The position numbers were made by a program, and so were the translations under genes. The notes below the pieces were generated by a model. The model searched no databases, was not told the origin of the DNA, and was given only the letters and a program-made list of their open reading frames with translations. Below are positions 16,667 to 24,234 of a stretch of 33,403 nucleotides of DNA, one piece after another (positions within the stretch are counted from its first letter, which is position 1; each line of letters begins with the position of its first letter). The DNA comes from an uncultured Lachnospiraceae bacterium (GTDB lineage Bacteria > Bacillota > Clostridia > Lachnospirales > Lachnospiraceae): NCBI GenBank assembly GCA_900316805.1, contig ONEJ01000028.1, forward strand, positions 1-33,403, given 5' to 3'.

Positions 16667-17785
16667 ATGTTAAAACAATACAAACTCAAAAATTACCATT
16701 TTCAGCTGATCATCAGCATCATGGCCCTCAATATTATTGGCATTCTTCTGATTGGAAGTGCAAAGCAGTCTGTGCAGAAAACACAGATTATGGGGTTTAT
16801 TGTAGGCGTAGTGGCGATGGTTGTGATCTCTCTAATGGATTATTCCTTTATTTTGCGCTTTACATGGTTGTATTACGTGGGCATGGTGGCGCTGCTGATC
16901 CTCGTCATGACCGGACTGGGAGATGACAGTCATGGCGCCCAGAGATGGATCCAGCTTCCGGGCTTTCGTTTCCAGCCGTCGGAGCTGGCCAAGATCATCG
17001 TGATATTATTTTTTGCAGCTTTTTTTGCAAAATACCGTGATAAAATCAATTCTGTAAAGATTTTAGCGATGTCTTTGATCCTGGTGGCGGTGCCCTTATT
17101 GCTGATTTACAAGCAGCCGGATCTTTCAACCACCATTGCAATTGCATTAATTTTTGCAAGCCTCTTGTATATTGCGGGATTAAGTTATAAAATAGTATTA
17201 ACTGTATTAGGAATCGGAATTCCTACCGGCATCATAGGGATTACATTAATCGTCCACAAAGCCTTATCCGGAAACGGCAGTGATGATTACCATTACGGTC
17301 GAATCATGTCATGGCTCTATCCGGAGGATAAGCGCTGGGCAGGCGTTGCCATGCAGCAGAGAAATGCCATCATGGCCATCGGCTCCGGCCAGCTCTGGGG
17401 AAAGGGACTGAATAATTCCGTGGCAACTTCCATGAAGAATGCCAACTACATCAGTGAGCCCCAGACAGATATGATCTTTGCCGTAGCAGGAGAGGAACTG
17501 GGGTTTGCAGGGCTTCTTGTGATTGTTCTGCTCCTTCTGTTTATCATTATTGAGTGTATCCTGATTGGACGGCGGGCGAAGGATTTTCAGGGGAGACTGA
17601 TCTGCGTAGGCATGGCCTCACTGGTTGGTTTTCAGAGTGTGTTTAACATTTTTGTTGCCACAGGATTGATGCCAAACACAGGTATTCCGCTTCCTTTCGT
17701 CAGTTATGGGCTGACATCACTATTGTCACTGTACATGGGTATGGGGGTTGTATTGAATGTTGGATTACAGCCGAAAAAGTATTAG
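16667..17785 (+). CDS. rodA: RodA peptidoglycan glycosyltransferase (SEDS family)
   Basis: RodA polymerises lipid II into glycan strands for cylinder growth, acting with the class B PBP encoded upstream. The 372-residue protein has about ten membrane segments. SEDS hallmarks are GAQRWIQLPGFRFQPSELAK near residues 85-105 and ISEPQTDMIFAVAGEELGF, in which Asp268 corresponds to the catalytic aspartate. The late NTGIPLPFVSYGLTSLLSLY block is also present. It starts one base after the minE stop, in the mreBCD-PBP2-min-rodA operon. FtsW and SpoVE are close relatives, but the operon favours RodA. Confidence 0.94.
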   Translation: MLKQYKLKNYHFQLIISIMALNIIGILLIGSAKQSVQKTQIMGFIVGVVAMVVISLMDYSFILRFTWLYYVGMVALLILVMTGLGDDSHGAQRWIQLPGFRFQPSELAKIIVILFFAAFFAKYRDKINSVKILAMSLILVAVPLLLIYKQPDLSTTIAIALIFASLLYIAGLSYKIVLTVLGIGIPTGIIGITLIVHKALSGNGSDDYHYGRIMSWLYPEDKRWAGVAMQQRNAIMAIGSGQLWGKGLNNSVATSMKNANYISEPQTDMIFAVAGEELGFAGLLVIVLLLLFIIIECILIGRRAKDFQGRLICVGMASLVGFQSVFNIFVATGLMPNTGIPLPFVSYGLTSLLSLYMGMGVVLNVGLQPKKY

Positions 17786-17797
17786 GGGGTTATTTCT

Positions 17798-18193
17798 ATG
17801 AATATTGGTTTAGCAGCACACGATTCCAAAAAGAAGCTGATGCAGAATTTCTGTATCGCCTATCGTGGCATCCTTGCAAAGAATGCTCTTTTTGCCACCG
17901 GAACAACCGGAAGGCTCATCGAAGAGGCGGCAAATCTTCAGATCCACAAATATCTGGTGGGACACCTGGGGGGCTCCCAGCAGCTTGGTGCCCAGATCGA
18001 GCACAACGAGATCGATCTGGTGATCTTTCTGCGGGATCCGCTGCGTCCGAAGTCCCACGAGCCGGATGTAAACAGTATCGTACGTCTTTGCGATGAACAC
18101 AACATTCCGCTGGCAACAAATCTTGCCACAGCGGAGCTTTTGATAAAATCATTGGACAGAGGAGACTTGGACTGGCGTGAAATGTACAAATAA
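17798..18193 (+). CDS. mgsA: Methylglyoxal synthase family protein with altered catalytic motif
   Basis: Family members convert dihydroxyacetone phosphate to methylglyoxal and phosphate. The 131-residue length, AHD (8-9), FATGTTGRLI, FLRDP with Asp80, HEPD with His87 and Asp90, and NIPLATNLATAELL all match MgsA. The motif that reads GGDQQ in E. coli and B. subtilis is GGSQQ here, so Ser60 (codon 17975-17977) stands where the catalytic base (Asp71 in E. coli) is expected. Activity is therefore uncertain: the protein may be weak, inactive or changed in function. It lies 12 bases after rodA, as in many Clostridia, and its end overlaps the next gene. Family assignment is certain; reaction is not. 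Confidence 0.9.
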   Translation: MNIGLAAHDSKKKLMQNFCIAYRGILAKNALFATGTTGRLIEEAANLQIHKYLVGHLGGSQQLGAQIEHNEIDLVIFLRDPLRPKSHEPDVNSIVRLCDEHNIPLATNLATAELLIKSLDRGDLDWREMYK

Positions 18194-19145
18194 GAAACGG
18201 ACAGGACTGCTATGTTTTATTTGCATAACAGCCATTTTTATGAACGGCTGTGGGACACAGAAAGTGGCTCTGGAGCACCCTTATTCCCTGTATGAGTCAA
18301 AGGCGTCTGCAGAGGCGTCTCCTTTATTCGCAGAGAATCTTTGCGTCACAGAAAAAATCAATTTCGGCACTGATCAGGTACAGTCTACAGTAGCCGAGGC
18401 GGCCGGGGTATTTAATACCACTACGAAGGAAGTTACCTACAGTCAGAATCTTTTCAAAAAAATGTATCCGGCCAGTACCACTAAGGTGTTGACTGCCTAT
18501 GTGATTTTGAAAAACGGTAACCTGGATGATAAGGTAACGGTCAGCAAAGAGGCTGTGGCCAATATGGGTGGCTCTTCCGTCTGCGGCATCGCAGAAGGGG
18601 ACATCCTTACGGTACGTGACCTTTTGTATGGCCTGATGCTGGTCAGCGGCAATGATGCAGCCAATGCTCTGGCAGAATACTGCTCCGGTTCCGTGGAGGC
18701 ATTCGCGAAGGAAATGAACAAAGAGTCTAAGGCGCTAGGTGCCACAGGCAGTCATTTTGTAAATGCCAATGGGCTTCCGGATGATAAGCATTATACTACG
18801 GTCTATGATATGTATCTTCTTTTCCAGGCTGCCCTAAGCCTGCCGGAGTTTGTATCCATTATCAATACGCCTTCTTATGATGCCTCTTATACCAATGCTT
18901 CCGGCGAGACTGTTACCAAGACATGGAAAAATACAAACAAATATCTCAGTGAAGAGGTGAAAGCTCCGGAAGGAATTCAGGTGATCGGCGGTAAAACCGG
19001 AACCACCAACGCCGCCGGATACTGTCTGGTACTGTATTCTACCAACCGGAAAAAGGAAAACATCATCAGCATTGTCTTTAAGGCGGACGGACGTTCCAAC
19101 CTGTATCTGCTGATGAATGAAATTTTGGCAGGCTTTGCGAATTAG
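18177..19145 (+). CDS. dacF: D-alanyl-D-alanine carboxypeptidase, probable lipoprotein
   Basis: A low-molecular-weight PBP (peptidase S11, DacF/DacA type) that trims the terminal D-Ala of peptidoglycan stems. Active-site motifs are intact: SxxK as STTK at 100-103, SGN at 157-159 and KTG at 273-275. The N-terminus has KKR, a hydrophobic run and then FMNGC, so Cys25 is a probable lipidation site; the protein would be anchored outside by lipid rather than by the C-terminal amphipathic helix of DacA. At 322 residues it lacks the extra C-terminal domain of larger DacF proteins. The start is GTG 18177, overlapping mgsA by 17 bases, which suggests coupling. It ends the wall operon. The symbol is by family resemblance. 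Confidence 0.88.
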   Translation: MKCTNKKRTGLLCFICITAIFMNGCGTQKVALEHPYSLYESKASAEASPLFAENLCVTEKINFGTDQVQSTVAEAAGVFNTTTKEVTYSQNLFKKMYPASTTKVLTAYVILKNGNLDDKVTVSKEAVANMGGSSVCGIAEGDILTVRDLLYGLMLVSGNDAANALAEYCSGSVEAFAKEMNKESKALGATGSHFVNANGLPDDKHYTTVYDMYLLFQAALSLPEFVSIINTPSYDASYTNASGETVTKTWKNTNKYLSEEVKAPEGIQVIGGKTGTTNAAGYCLVLYSTNRKKENIISIVFKADGRSNLYLLMNEILAGFAN

Positions 19146-19148
19146 TGA

Positions 19149-19177
19149 TTGTATTTTATCCGTGGGTATACTATAAT
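19149..19177 (+). promoter_or_regulatory. Sigma-A type promoter for the P-loop gene
   Basis: TTGTAT at 19149-19154 and TATAAT at 19172-19177 are separated by exactly 17 bases. It lies just after the carboxypeptidase stop and 59 bases before the next ATG, so the P-loop gene can be transcribed on its own. Confidence 0.7.
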
Positions 19178-19219
19178 CTAATTAGATAATCAATTCTGAT
19201 ATTGCTAAAATATCTAATT
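19176..19219. promoter_or_regulatory. ATCTAATT inverted repeats in the leader (possible operator)
   Basis: ATCTAATTAGAT at 19176-19187 is a perfect 12-base palindrome overlapping the end of the -10 box. AATTAGATA (19180-19188) also pairs with TATCTAATT (19211-19219), which ends just before the AGGAGGA ribosome binding site. Three half-sites around the start of transcription suggest a repressor site or a leader hairpin; this is inference. Confidence 0.5.
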
Positions 19220-19235
19220 TTCAGGAGGAAGTGCC

Positions 19236-19658
19236 ATGATCGAGATCATTTGCGGAGAAAAAGGTAAAGGAAAAACAAAGGAGCTCTTAGACAAAGTCAA
19301 TAATTCCATTGCTACAGCAGCAGGAAATGTTGTTTATCTGGACAAGAGTCAGAAACATATGTATGAACTGAACAATAAGGTTCGTCTCATCAACGTGATG
19401 GATTATCCGATAACAGACTGTGATGAGTTTTTAGGATTTATCTGTGGAATCATTTCACAGGATCATGATCTGGAGGAGATGTATCTCGACAGTTTCCTGA
19501 CAATTGCTTCCATTGATAACGATGCAGATATCGTAAAGGCAATTGAAAAGCTGGATGTAATCAGTGAGAAGTTTAAGGTTCGCTTCATCTTAAGCGTATC
19601 CAAGAACAAAGAAGATCTGCCGGAGTGCGCTAAGGCAAGGGTGATCGTATCGTTATAA
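19236..19658 (+). CDS. Small P-loop protein of unknown function
   Basis: A 140-residue cytosolic protein. The N-terminus IICGEKGKGKTKELLDKVN contains a Walker A motif (GxxGxGKT, residues 7-14). A later hydrophobic strand, VRFILSVSK, could be the Walker B or sensor strand. The rest is a compact alpha/beta sequence with an acidic middle (DNDADIVKAIEKLD). I do not recognise a named family; proteins annotated only as ATP-binding are found in Lachnospiraceae. It has its own promoter with an inverted-repeat leader, a strong AGGAGGA ribosome binding site and a terminator after it, so it is a single-gene unit. Nothing shows its substrate or partner. Confidence 0.8.
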   Translation: MIEIICGEKGKGKTKELLDKVNNSIATAAGNVVYLDKSQKHMYELNNKVRLINVMDYPITDCDEFLGFICGIISQDHDLEEMYLDSFLTIASIDNDADIVKAIEKLDVISEKFKVRFILSVSKNKEDLPECAKARVIVSL

Positions 19659-19680
19659 TTTTACATATCAGAATTTAATT

Positions 19681-19732
19681 GAGGGCTGCCAGAAATGGCA
19701 GTCCTCGTTGATTTATTTGCCTGTCTTTTTTT
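19681..19732. terminator. Intrinsic terminator between convergent genes
   Basis: GAGGGCTGCCA and TGGCAGTCCTC (19681-19706) form an 11-base stem with one G-T pair around a GAAA loop. A T-rich tail with CTTTTTTT follows about 20 bases later on the plus strand. It lies between the P-loop gene and the convergent DUF378 gene. Confidence 0.7.
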
Positions 19733-19940
19733 ATTCGTCTTCCAGGGATGAGCGGATTCTGCCATAAAAGCTGATGATGTATAATCCGCTGAGTCCGACC
19801 AAGGCGTAAATGACCCGTGTAAGCCAGCTTCCTTCTCCAAAAAGAAAGGCTACGAGATTAAATTGGAAAAATCCAATCAGACCCCACACGATGCATCCGA
19901 TGATTGCTAATGTCAGAAGACAGTTATCAAGCCATTTCAT
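19731..19940 (-). CDS. DUF378 small membrane protein (YuzA-like)
   Basis: A 69-residue protein with two membrane segments. The pattern GLIGFFQFNLVAFLFGEG followed by a second helix VIYALVGLSGLYIISF is the DUF378 signature (B. subtilis YuzA); length also fits. Function in this family is unknown. GGAGGT lies just upstream of the ATG on the minus strand. It is divergent from the HlyD-like gene and convergent with the P-loop gene, so it is monocistronic. The C-terminus is charged (RIRSSLEDE). Confidence 0.88.
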   Translation of the reverse strand: MKWLDNCLLTLAIIGCIVWGLIGFFQFNLVAFLFGEGSWLTRVIYALVGLSGLYIISFYGRIRSSLEDE

Positions 19941-20003
19941 ATGATTTTACCTCCGTTATTTATTCTTTACTTATATTCCCATAAAATATAAAAAATATAC
20001 ATA

Positions 20004-20042
20004 GACCTTCCGGTTGTATTTCAAGGTCAGAAATGATAAGAT
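20004..20042 (+). promoter_or_regulatory. Promoter of the HlyD-like operon, with flanking inverted repeat
   Basis: TTGTAT at 20014-20019 and TAAGAT at 20037-20042 are 17 bases apart, with TG one base ahead of the -10 (extended -10). GACCTT (20004-20009) and AAGGTC (20023-20028) form an inverted repeat around the -35 box. On the minus strand TTGAAA (20019-20024) could be the -35 of the divergent DUF378 gene, though its -10 is weak. Confidence 0.65.
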
Positions 20043-20079
20043 AGACAGAGATGTTAAATGAATTAAACGAGGTGAAATT

Positions 20080-21471
20080 TTGTCTGACAAGCAGAAGGTA
20101 ATCCGGATGAACCGCACACACGGAATGAACATTGGTGTTGTGGTTTTTCTGATTATTATTATTTACGTTATTTTTAATATTTTTTCCTATCTGACTTCGC
20201 ATCCGGTTGCAGAGTATGAGGTGGGACAGGGGACCATCGCTACCAATCATGTTTACCGTGGACTGATCATAAGGGATGAGACAGTTGTTTCAGCAGGTAA
20301 GAGTGGTTTTATCAACTATTATTTGAAAAATGGTTCCAAGGCATCGGTAAACGATATTATTTATTCCATTGATACCAATGGCAATCTTTCCAACAAAATT
20401 GCATCTCAGGTTTCCGATGGTGCACATCTTGAGACTTCGGATCTGGAGGAGATTTCAGGCAAGATTGATTCTTTCCGCAATTACTATGATGGGAATTCCT
20501 ATGCATCGGTGTATTCCTTTAAGGATGAGCTTTCCTCACAGCTGGGACAGACACTGGGTTTTAATGCCCTTAAGCAACTGTCGGATGTAGTGGACGATGC
20601 TAAGGCCAATAATACCTTTTACCAGGTTAAATCAGATAAACCGGGACTGATCGTCTATGAGACGGATGGCTATGAGAAGATTACAGCGAAAAGCTTCACG
20701 CCGGAGCTTCTGAAGGCCACAGAGTACAAGAAGCAGGCTTTGGATGACCGGACAGAGGTCAAATCCGGGGATCCGGTATATAAAAGGATCAACAGCGAGG
20801 CCTGGTCTGTGATTCTTCCTGTTTCCGAGGAGATAATCCAAACGCTGAAGGATAGTTCCTATGTGAAAATCCGTTTCTGCAAGGACGATTTTTCCCAGAC
20901 AGTGCCTTTTACCATTTTGAAAAAGGACGGGGGATATTATTTGAATCTTTCGCTTAAGACGGCCATGATCCGCTACGTGCATGACCGTTTTGCGGATATT
21001 GAGCTGGTGGTTACCGAGAAAACGGGTCTTAAGATTCCCAATACGGCCATCACTACAAGAACTTTCTTCAAAATTCCGAAGAAATATTTCTCCGGTGATG
21101 AGGATTCCACAAGCCCGGGCGTTTTCTTGGTGGGGAAATCCGGAAAAACATTTGATGTGGAAATGATTCGGCCCAACATCATATCTGTGGACAAAAATTA
21201 TTATTATATTGATGATGATTCCATTCAGGCGGGGGATACCCTGCTGAAAAAGGATTCCTCAGAAACCTATACGGTAGGGAAGGATTCCGGTAAGCTGACG
21301 GGGGTATACAATATCAACAAAGGCTATGCAGTCTTTAAGCAGATTGAAATTCTTTCCCAGAACGAAAATTATACCATCATTGAGCCGAAAACCGATTACG
21401 GCATCGCTTTGTATGACCACATTGCCTTAGATGGCAGTAAAGTAAAGAGCAATCAGATGGTAGTGAAATAA
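20080..21471 (+). CDS. HlyD-like single-pass membrane protein in the sepF cluster
   Basis: A 463-residue protein with a short basic N-terminus, one membrane segment at about residues 21-42 (IGVVVFLIIIIYVIF), and a large extracellular part. The region after the membrane segment (GTIATNHVYRGLIIRDETVVSAGKSG, broken by turns) resembles the biotinyl-lipoyl-like strand of HlyD/RND adaptor proteins, but no export ATPase or permease is adjacent. The start is TTG 20080 with GAGGTG upstream. It is first in a transcript with yggS, sepF and ylmH, the place of ylmD in B. subtilis, so a role at the division site or wall is possible. That is inference from position; the family is only loosely identified. 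Confidence 0.75.
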   Translation: MSDKQKVIRMNRTHGMNIGVVVFLIIIIYVIFNIFSYLTSHPVAEYEVGQGTIATNHVYRGLIIRDETVVSAGKSGFINYYLKNGSKASVNDIIYSIDTNGNLSNKIASQVSDGAHLETSDLEEISGKIDSFRNYYDGNSYASVYSFKDELSSQLGQTLGFNALKQLSDVVDDAKANNTFYQVKSDKPGLIVYETDGYEKITAKSFTPELLKATEYKKQALDDRTEVKSGDPVYKRINSEAWSVILPVSEEIIQTLKDSSYVKIRFCKDDFSQTVPFTILKKDGGYYLNLSLKTAMIRYVHDRFADIELVVTEKTGLKIPNTAITTRTFFKIPKKYFSGDEDSTSPGVFLVGKSGKTFDVEMIRPNIISVDKNYYYIDDDSIQAGDTLLKKDSSETYTVGKDSGKLTGVYNINKGYAVFKQIEILSQNENYTIIEPKTDYGIALYDHIALDGSKVKSNQMVVK

Positions 21472-21484
21472 AAGGAGCAGTACA

Positions 21485-22192
21485 ATGACAGAGAAAGTAA
21501 ATCTTTGTGAGAATTTGAAAAGTGTAGAGGAAAATATCGCAGCCGCATGTCAAAGGGCGGGGCGGGACCGCAGTGAGGTTACGCTGATTGCCGTCAGCAA
21601 GACGAAACCTGTGGAAATGTTACAAGAGGTTTATGAACAGGGAATCCGTGAGTTTGGAGAGAATAAGGTACAGGAGCTTTGTGACAAAATCGAAGTGCTC
21701 CCGGAGGATATCCACTGGCATATGATCGGCCATCTCCAAACCAACAAGGTAAAATATATCGTAGGAAAAACTGCGCTGATCCACTCGGTGGACAGCCTTC
21801 ATCTTGCAGAGGAGATTGAGAAGCAGGCAGCCAAGAAGAATGTGACGGTATCTGTCCTGGTGGAGGTCAACATTGCGGAGGAGGAGAGTAAATTCGGAAT
21901 TCACAAGGAGGAGGCCTTTGCCTTGGTTAAAAGCATTGCAGCGTTACCACACCTTCGTATCCAGGGCCTGATGACCATTGCGCCCTTTGTGGAGAATCCA
22001 GAGGATAATCGCATGTATTTCCGGCAGATTCATCAATTATCTGTTGACATCAAAGAACAAAACATAGATAATGTACGTATGGACATTTTGTCCATGGGAA
22101 TGACCGGGGATTATACGGTGGCCATCGAGGAGGGCGCTACGCTTGTTCGTGTGGGAACCGGTATCTTCGGCGAGAGAAATTATAATATTTAA
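21485..22192 (+). CDS. yggS: YggS/PLPBP family pyridoxal phosphate homeostasis protein
   Basis: A 235-residue PLP-binding protein with a single alanine-racemase-like TIM barrel. LIAVSKTKP holds the PLP lysine (Lys39). The family motifs WHMIGHLQTNKV and the C-terminal SMGMTGDYTVAIEEGATLVRVGTGIFG phosphate-binding segment are both present. It buffers free PLP and influences amino-acid metabolism and is not thought to be an enzyme. This is the ylmE position next to sepF in Firmicutes. AAGGAG lies upstream of the ATG, 13 bases after the HlyD-like gene. Confidence 0.95.
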   Translation: MTEKVNLCENLKSVEENIAAACQRAGRDRSEVTLIAVSKTKPVEMLQEVYEQGIREFGENKVQELCDKIEVLPEDIHWHMIGHLQTNKVKYIVGKTALIHSVDSLHLAEEIEKQAAKKNVTVSVLVEVNIAEEESKFGIHKEEAFALVKSIAALPHLRIQGLMTIAPFVENPEDNRMYFRQIHQLSVDIKEQNIDNVRMDILSMGMTGDYTVAIEEGATLVRVGTGIFGERNYNI

Positions 22193-22203
22193 GGTGGTAG
22201 AAA

Positions 22204-22734
22204 ATGGGCGTTATTGATAAATTTTTAGATTTTATGCGTTTGAACGAAGATGATTACGAATTCGACAATGATGATTACGAATTCGAGGAGGATGATTATC
22301 AGGAGGAGAAGTCTAAGAAGAAGCCTTCCCGTAAAGAGACCCGTAAGGAAGAGCCGAAAAAGACAGAATCCTTCGAAAATTATGAGAAACGTCAGAAACC
22401 GCAGCAGAGTAAAATTACTCCGATTTCTAAAAACAGAAAGCAGGGACAGCAGGGTATGGAAGTATGTGTAATCAAACCAAGCACCATCAATGATGAACTT
22501 GAAATTGCAGAGACATTGCTGAACGGAAGAACCGTTGTGATCAATATGGAGGGCTTAAGCGTGGATCTTGCCCAGAGAATCATCGATTTCACCTCTGGAG
22601 CTACATACGCAATGCATGGCAATCTCCAGAAGATCTCCAGCTATATTTTCCTGGCAACTCCAAGTGGGACGGATATTTCCGGGGATATCCAGAATGTACT
22701 GGATTCCTTTGATCTCCCCGGCTTTGAGATGTAA
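22204..22734 (+). CDS. sepF: Cell division protein SepF
   Basis: SepF tethers FtsZ to the membrane. The 176-residue protein has an N-terminal amphipathic helix (MGVIDKFLDFMRL), a long acidic then basic linker, and the SepF core from about residue 85 to 170, with VCVIKPSTINDELEIAETLL and GRTVVINMEGLSVDLAQRIIDF. The linker opens with a seven-residue repeat, DDYEFDN then DDYEFEE then DDYQ, encoded by 21-base direct repeats. It sits 11 bases after yggS and 5 before ylmH, the standard ylm arrangement, but ylmG and divIVA are missing from the cluster here. Confidence 0.95.
   Translation: MGVIDKFLDFMRLNEDDYEFDNDDYEFEEDDYQEEKSKKKPSRKETRKEEPKKTESFENYEKRQKPQQSKITPISKNRKQGQQGMEVCVIKPSTINDELEIAETLLNGRTVVINMEGLSVDLAQRIIDFTSGATYAMHGNLQKISSYIFLATPSGTDISGDIQNVLDSFDLPGFEM
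22249..22299 (+). repeat. 21-base direct repeats in the sepF linker
   Basis: GATGATTACGAATTCGA recurs at 22249 and 22270, with a partial third copy (GATGATTAT) at 22291. The period of 21 keeps the frame and gives the DDYEF heptad. It probably arose by slippage and can vary in copy number. Confidence 0.8.
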
Positions 22735-22739
22735 TTTCT

Positions 22740-23489
22740 ATGGATGAGCGGGAATTAGTAAAAAAGCGGCTGTTAGATCTTTCAAGGCAGGCAGACAACA
22801 GACAGTTTGTCACCTTCAGCGGTTTTTTAAATCTTAACGAACAAAATATTTATCATAGCCTGCACAAAGAGTTTTATACACCATCAAAGCTCTTTGGGGG
22901 CTATGATCTTGCAGAGCGTCAGATGGTTGCCTTTATCCCTGATGCTCTTTGTTATGAATGGAGCTATCCCATCTCTTGTATCGAGGCTAAACCTCTGTAT
23001 CCCAAATTTGCTGAGGATTTCAGCCATCGGGATGTGCTGGGGGCGGTAATGAATCTGGGCATTGAGCGGAACAGGATCGGAGACATCTTATGCAGTGATC
23101 ACAGGGCATTTATCTTCTGTGAAGAAACCATCGGTACATTTCTCATGGAAAACCTCACCCAGATCCGCCACACCATGATGCAGCTTTCTCTTCTGACAGA
23201 CTTTGATCAGTTAGAGGTGCAGCCGGAGTTTGAAGACATTGCAGACATGGTTGCCTCCAACAGAATCGACGCCATCATTGCAAAAGCTTATCACCTTTCA
23301 CGGGCAGAGGCGGCTGCCTATATTGCGGCAGATAAAGTATTTATCAACGGAAAAAGCGTGGGCTGCAATACCTCCTGTGAAAATGGAGCCATTGTTTCTG
23401 TGAGAGGCAAAGGACGATTTGTCTTTGAGACAGACCAGACCTTCAGCAAGAAGGGAAAGCTGCGGGTTCGTTTTCGCATGTACCGGTAA
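22740..23489 (+). CDS. ylmH: YlmH S4-domain RNA-binding protein
   Basis: A 249-residue protein with the YlmH-type N-terminal domain (residues about 10-170) and a C-terminal S4 RNA-binding domain at about 180-245 (RIDAIIAKAYHLSRAEAAAYI, then VFINGKSVG). B. subtilis YlmH is linked to ribosome-associated quality control on stalled large subunits, and older work to division because of its neighbours. The start ATG lies five bases after sepF, so the two are coupled. Residue spacing in the S4 fold looks normal. Confidence 0.92.
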   Translation: MDERELVKKRLLDLSRQADNRQFVTFSGFLNLNEQNIYHSLHKEFYTPSKLFGGYDLAERQMVAFIPDALCYEWSYPISCIEAKPLYPKFAEDFSHRDVLGAVMNLGIERNRIGDILCSDHRAFIFCEETIGTFLMENLTQIRHTMMQLSLLTDFDQLEVQPEFEDIADMVASNRIDAIIAKAYHLSRAEAAAYIAADKVFINGKSVGCNTSCENGAIVSVRGKGRFVFETDQTFSKKGKLRVRFRMYR

Positions 23490-23628
23490 TCTACAGACTG
23501 ACCCCTTTTGCAAATATTGTATGGATGCGTCCGGGAATCTGAGAACCGGAAATATTTTTCAGAACAGAAAGGTGTCTGATGCTTCACGAAAACAGGAAAA
23601 AAATAAAAAGAAAAAGGAAATATCGTGT

Positions 23629-24225
23629 ATGAAACAGAAAAAACATAAATCGGAAAAAATGATGGGAATCAGCCTATTATCGGTGGCGGCTCTGGTAATT
23701 TTTGATCAGATTACCAAGTATCTGGCTGTAAGCCAACTGAAGAACCGGGAGCCCTTTGTTCTGATTGACGGGGTTTTTCAGCTCCGCTATCTGGAAAACC
23801 AATCAGCAGCCTTCAGTTTTGATCCGGTGACTCTGCTTTACAGATTGTTTCACATCGCTTATTTCGATGAGAATCCGGCTGCCTTTTTGGCCTGTAAAAT
23901 GACATTTTTTGTGGTTCTGACCCTTGTGGTGCTGGTTCTTTTGGCAATCATGTACCGCAGGATCCCCTGGAACCGCCATTTTCTCGGACTTAATCTAACT
24001 CTGATTGGGTTCGGCGCCGGCGCCATCGGCAATTTGATTGATCGGTTTATTCACCACTATGTCGTGGATTTTTTTGATTTTACACTGATCAATTTTCCGA
24101 TTTTCAATGTGGCTGATATTTACGTGACTGTGGCGGCTGTTGCATTGATTGTGCTTGTACTTTTCTATTATAAGGACGAGGACTACGAGGTGATTTTTCC
24201 TCCGAAGAAAGAGAAGAAGGGGTAA
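23629..24225 (+). CDS. lspA: Lipoprotein signal peptidase LspA
   Basis: Signal peptidase II removes the signal peptide of prolipoproteins after lipidation. The 198-residue protein has four membrane segments and the two catalytic aspartates in GNLIDRF and FPIFNVADIYVT. I chose ATG 23629, which has AAGGA ten bases upstream; a longer frame runs back into ylmH but has no support. After the ENQSAAFSF motif there is an insertion of about 25-30 residues (DPVTLLYRLFHIAYFDENP) before the next helix, making it longer than the usual 150-170. A basic cytosolic N-terminus (KQKKHKSEKM) and C-terminus flank the core. It is followed 9 bases later by rluD. A probable substrate, the lipoprotein carboxypeptidase, is encoded at 18177. 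Confidence 0.93.
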   Translation: MKQKKHKSEKMMGISLLSVAALVIFDQITKYLAVSQLKNREPFVLIDGVFQLRYLENQSAAFSFDPVTLLYRLFHIAYFDENPAAFLACKMTFFVVLTLVVLVLLAIMYRRIPWNRHFLGLNLTLIGFGAGAIGNLIDRFIHHYVVDFFDFTLINFPIFNVADIYVTVAAVALIVLVLFYYKDEDYEVIFPPKKEKKG

Positions 24226-24234
24226 CGTACATCC

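Noticed and set aside
23419..23628. N-terminal extension of LspA
   Set aside because: It overlaps ylmH, has no ribosome binding site and does not look like LspA; ATG 23629 fits better.
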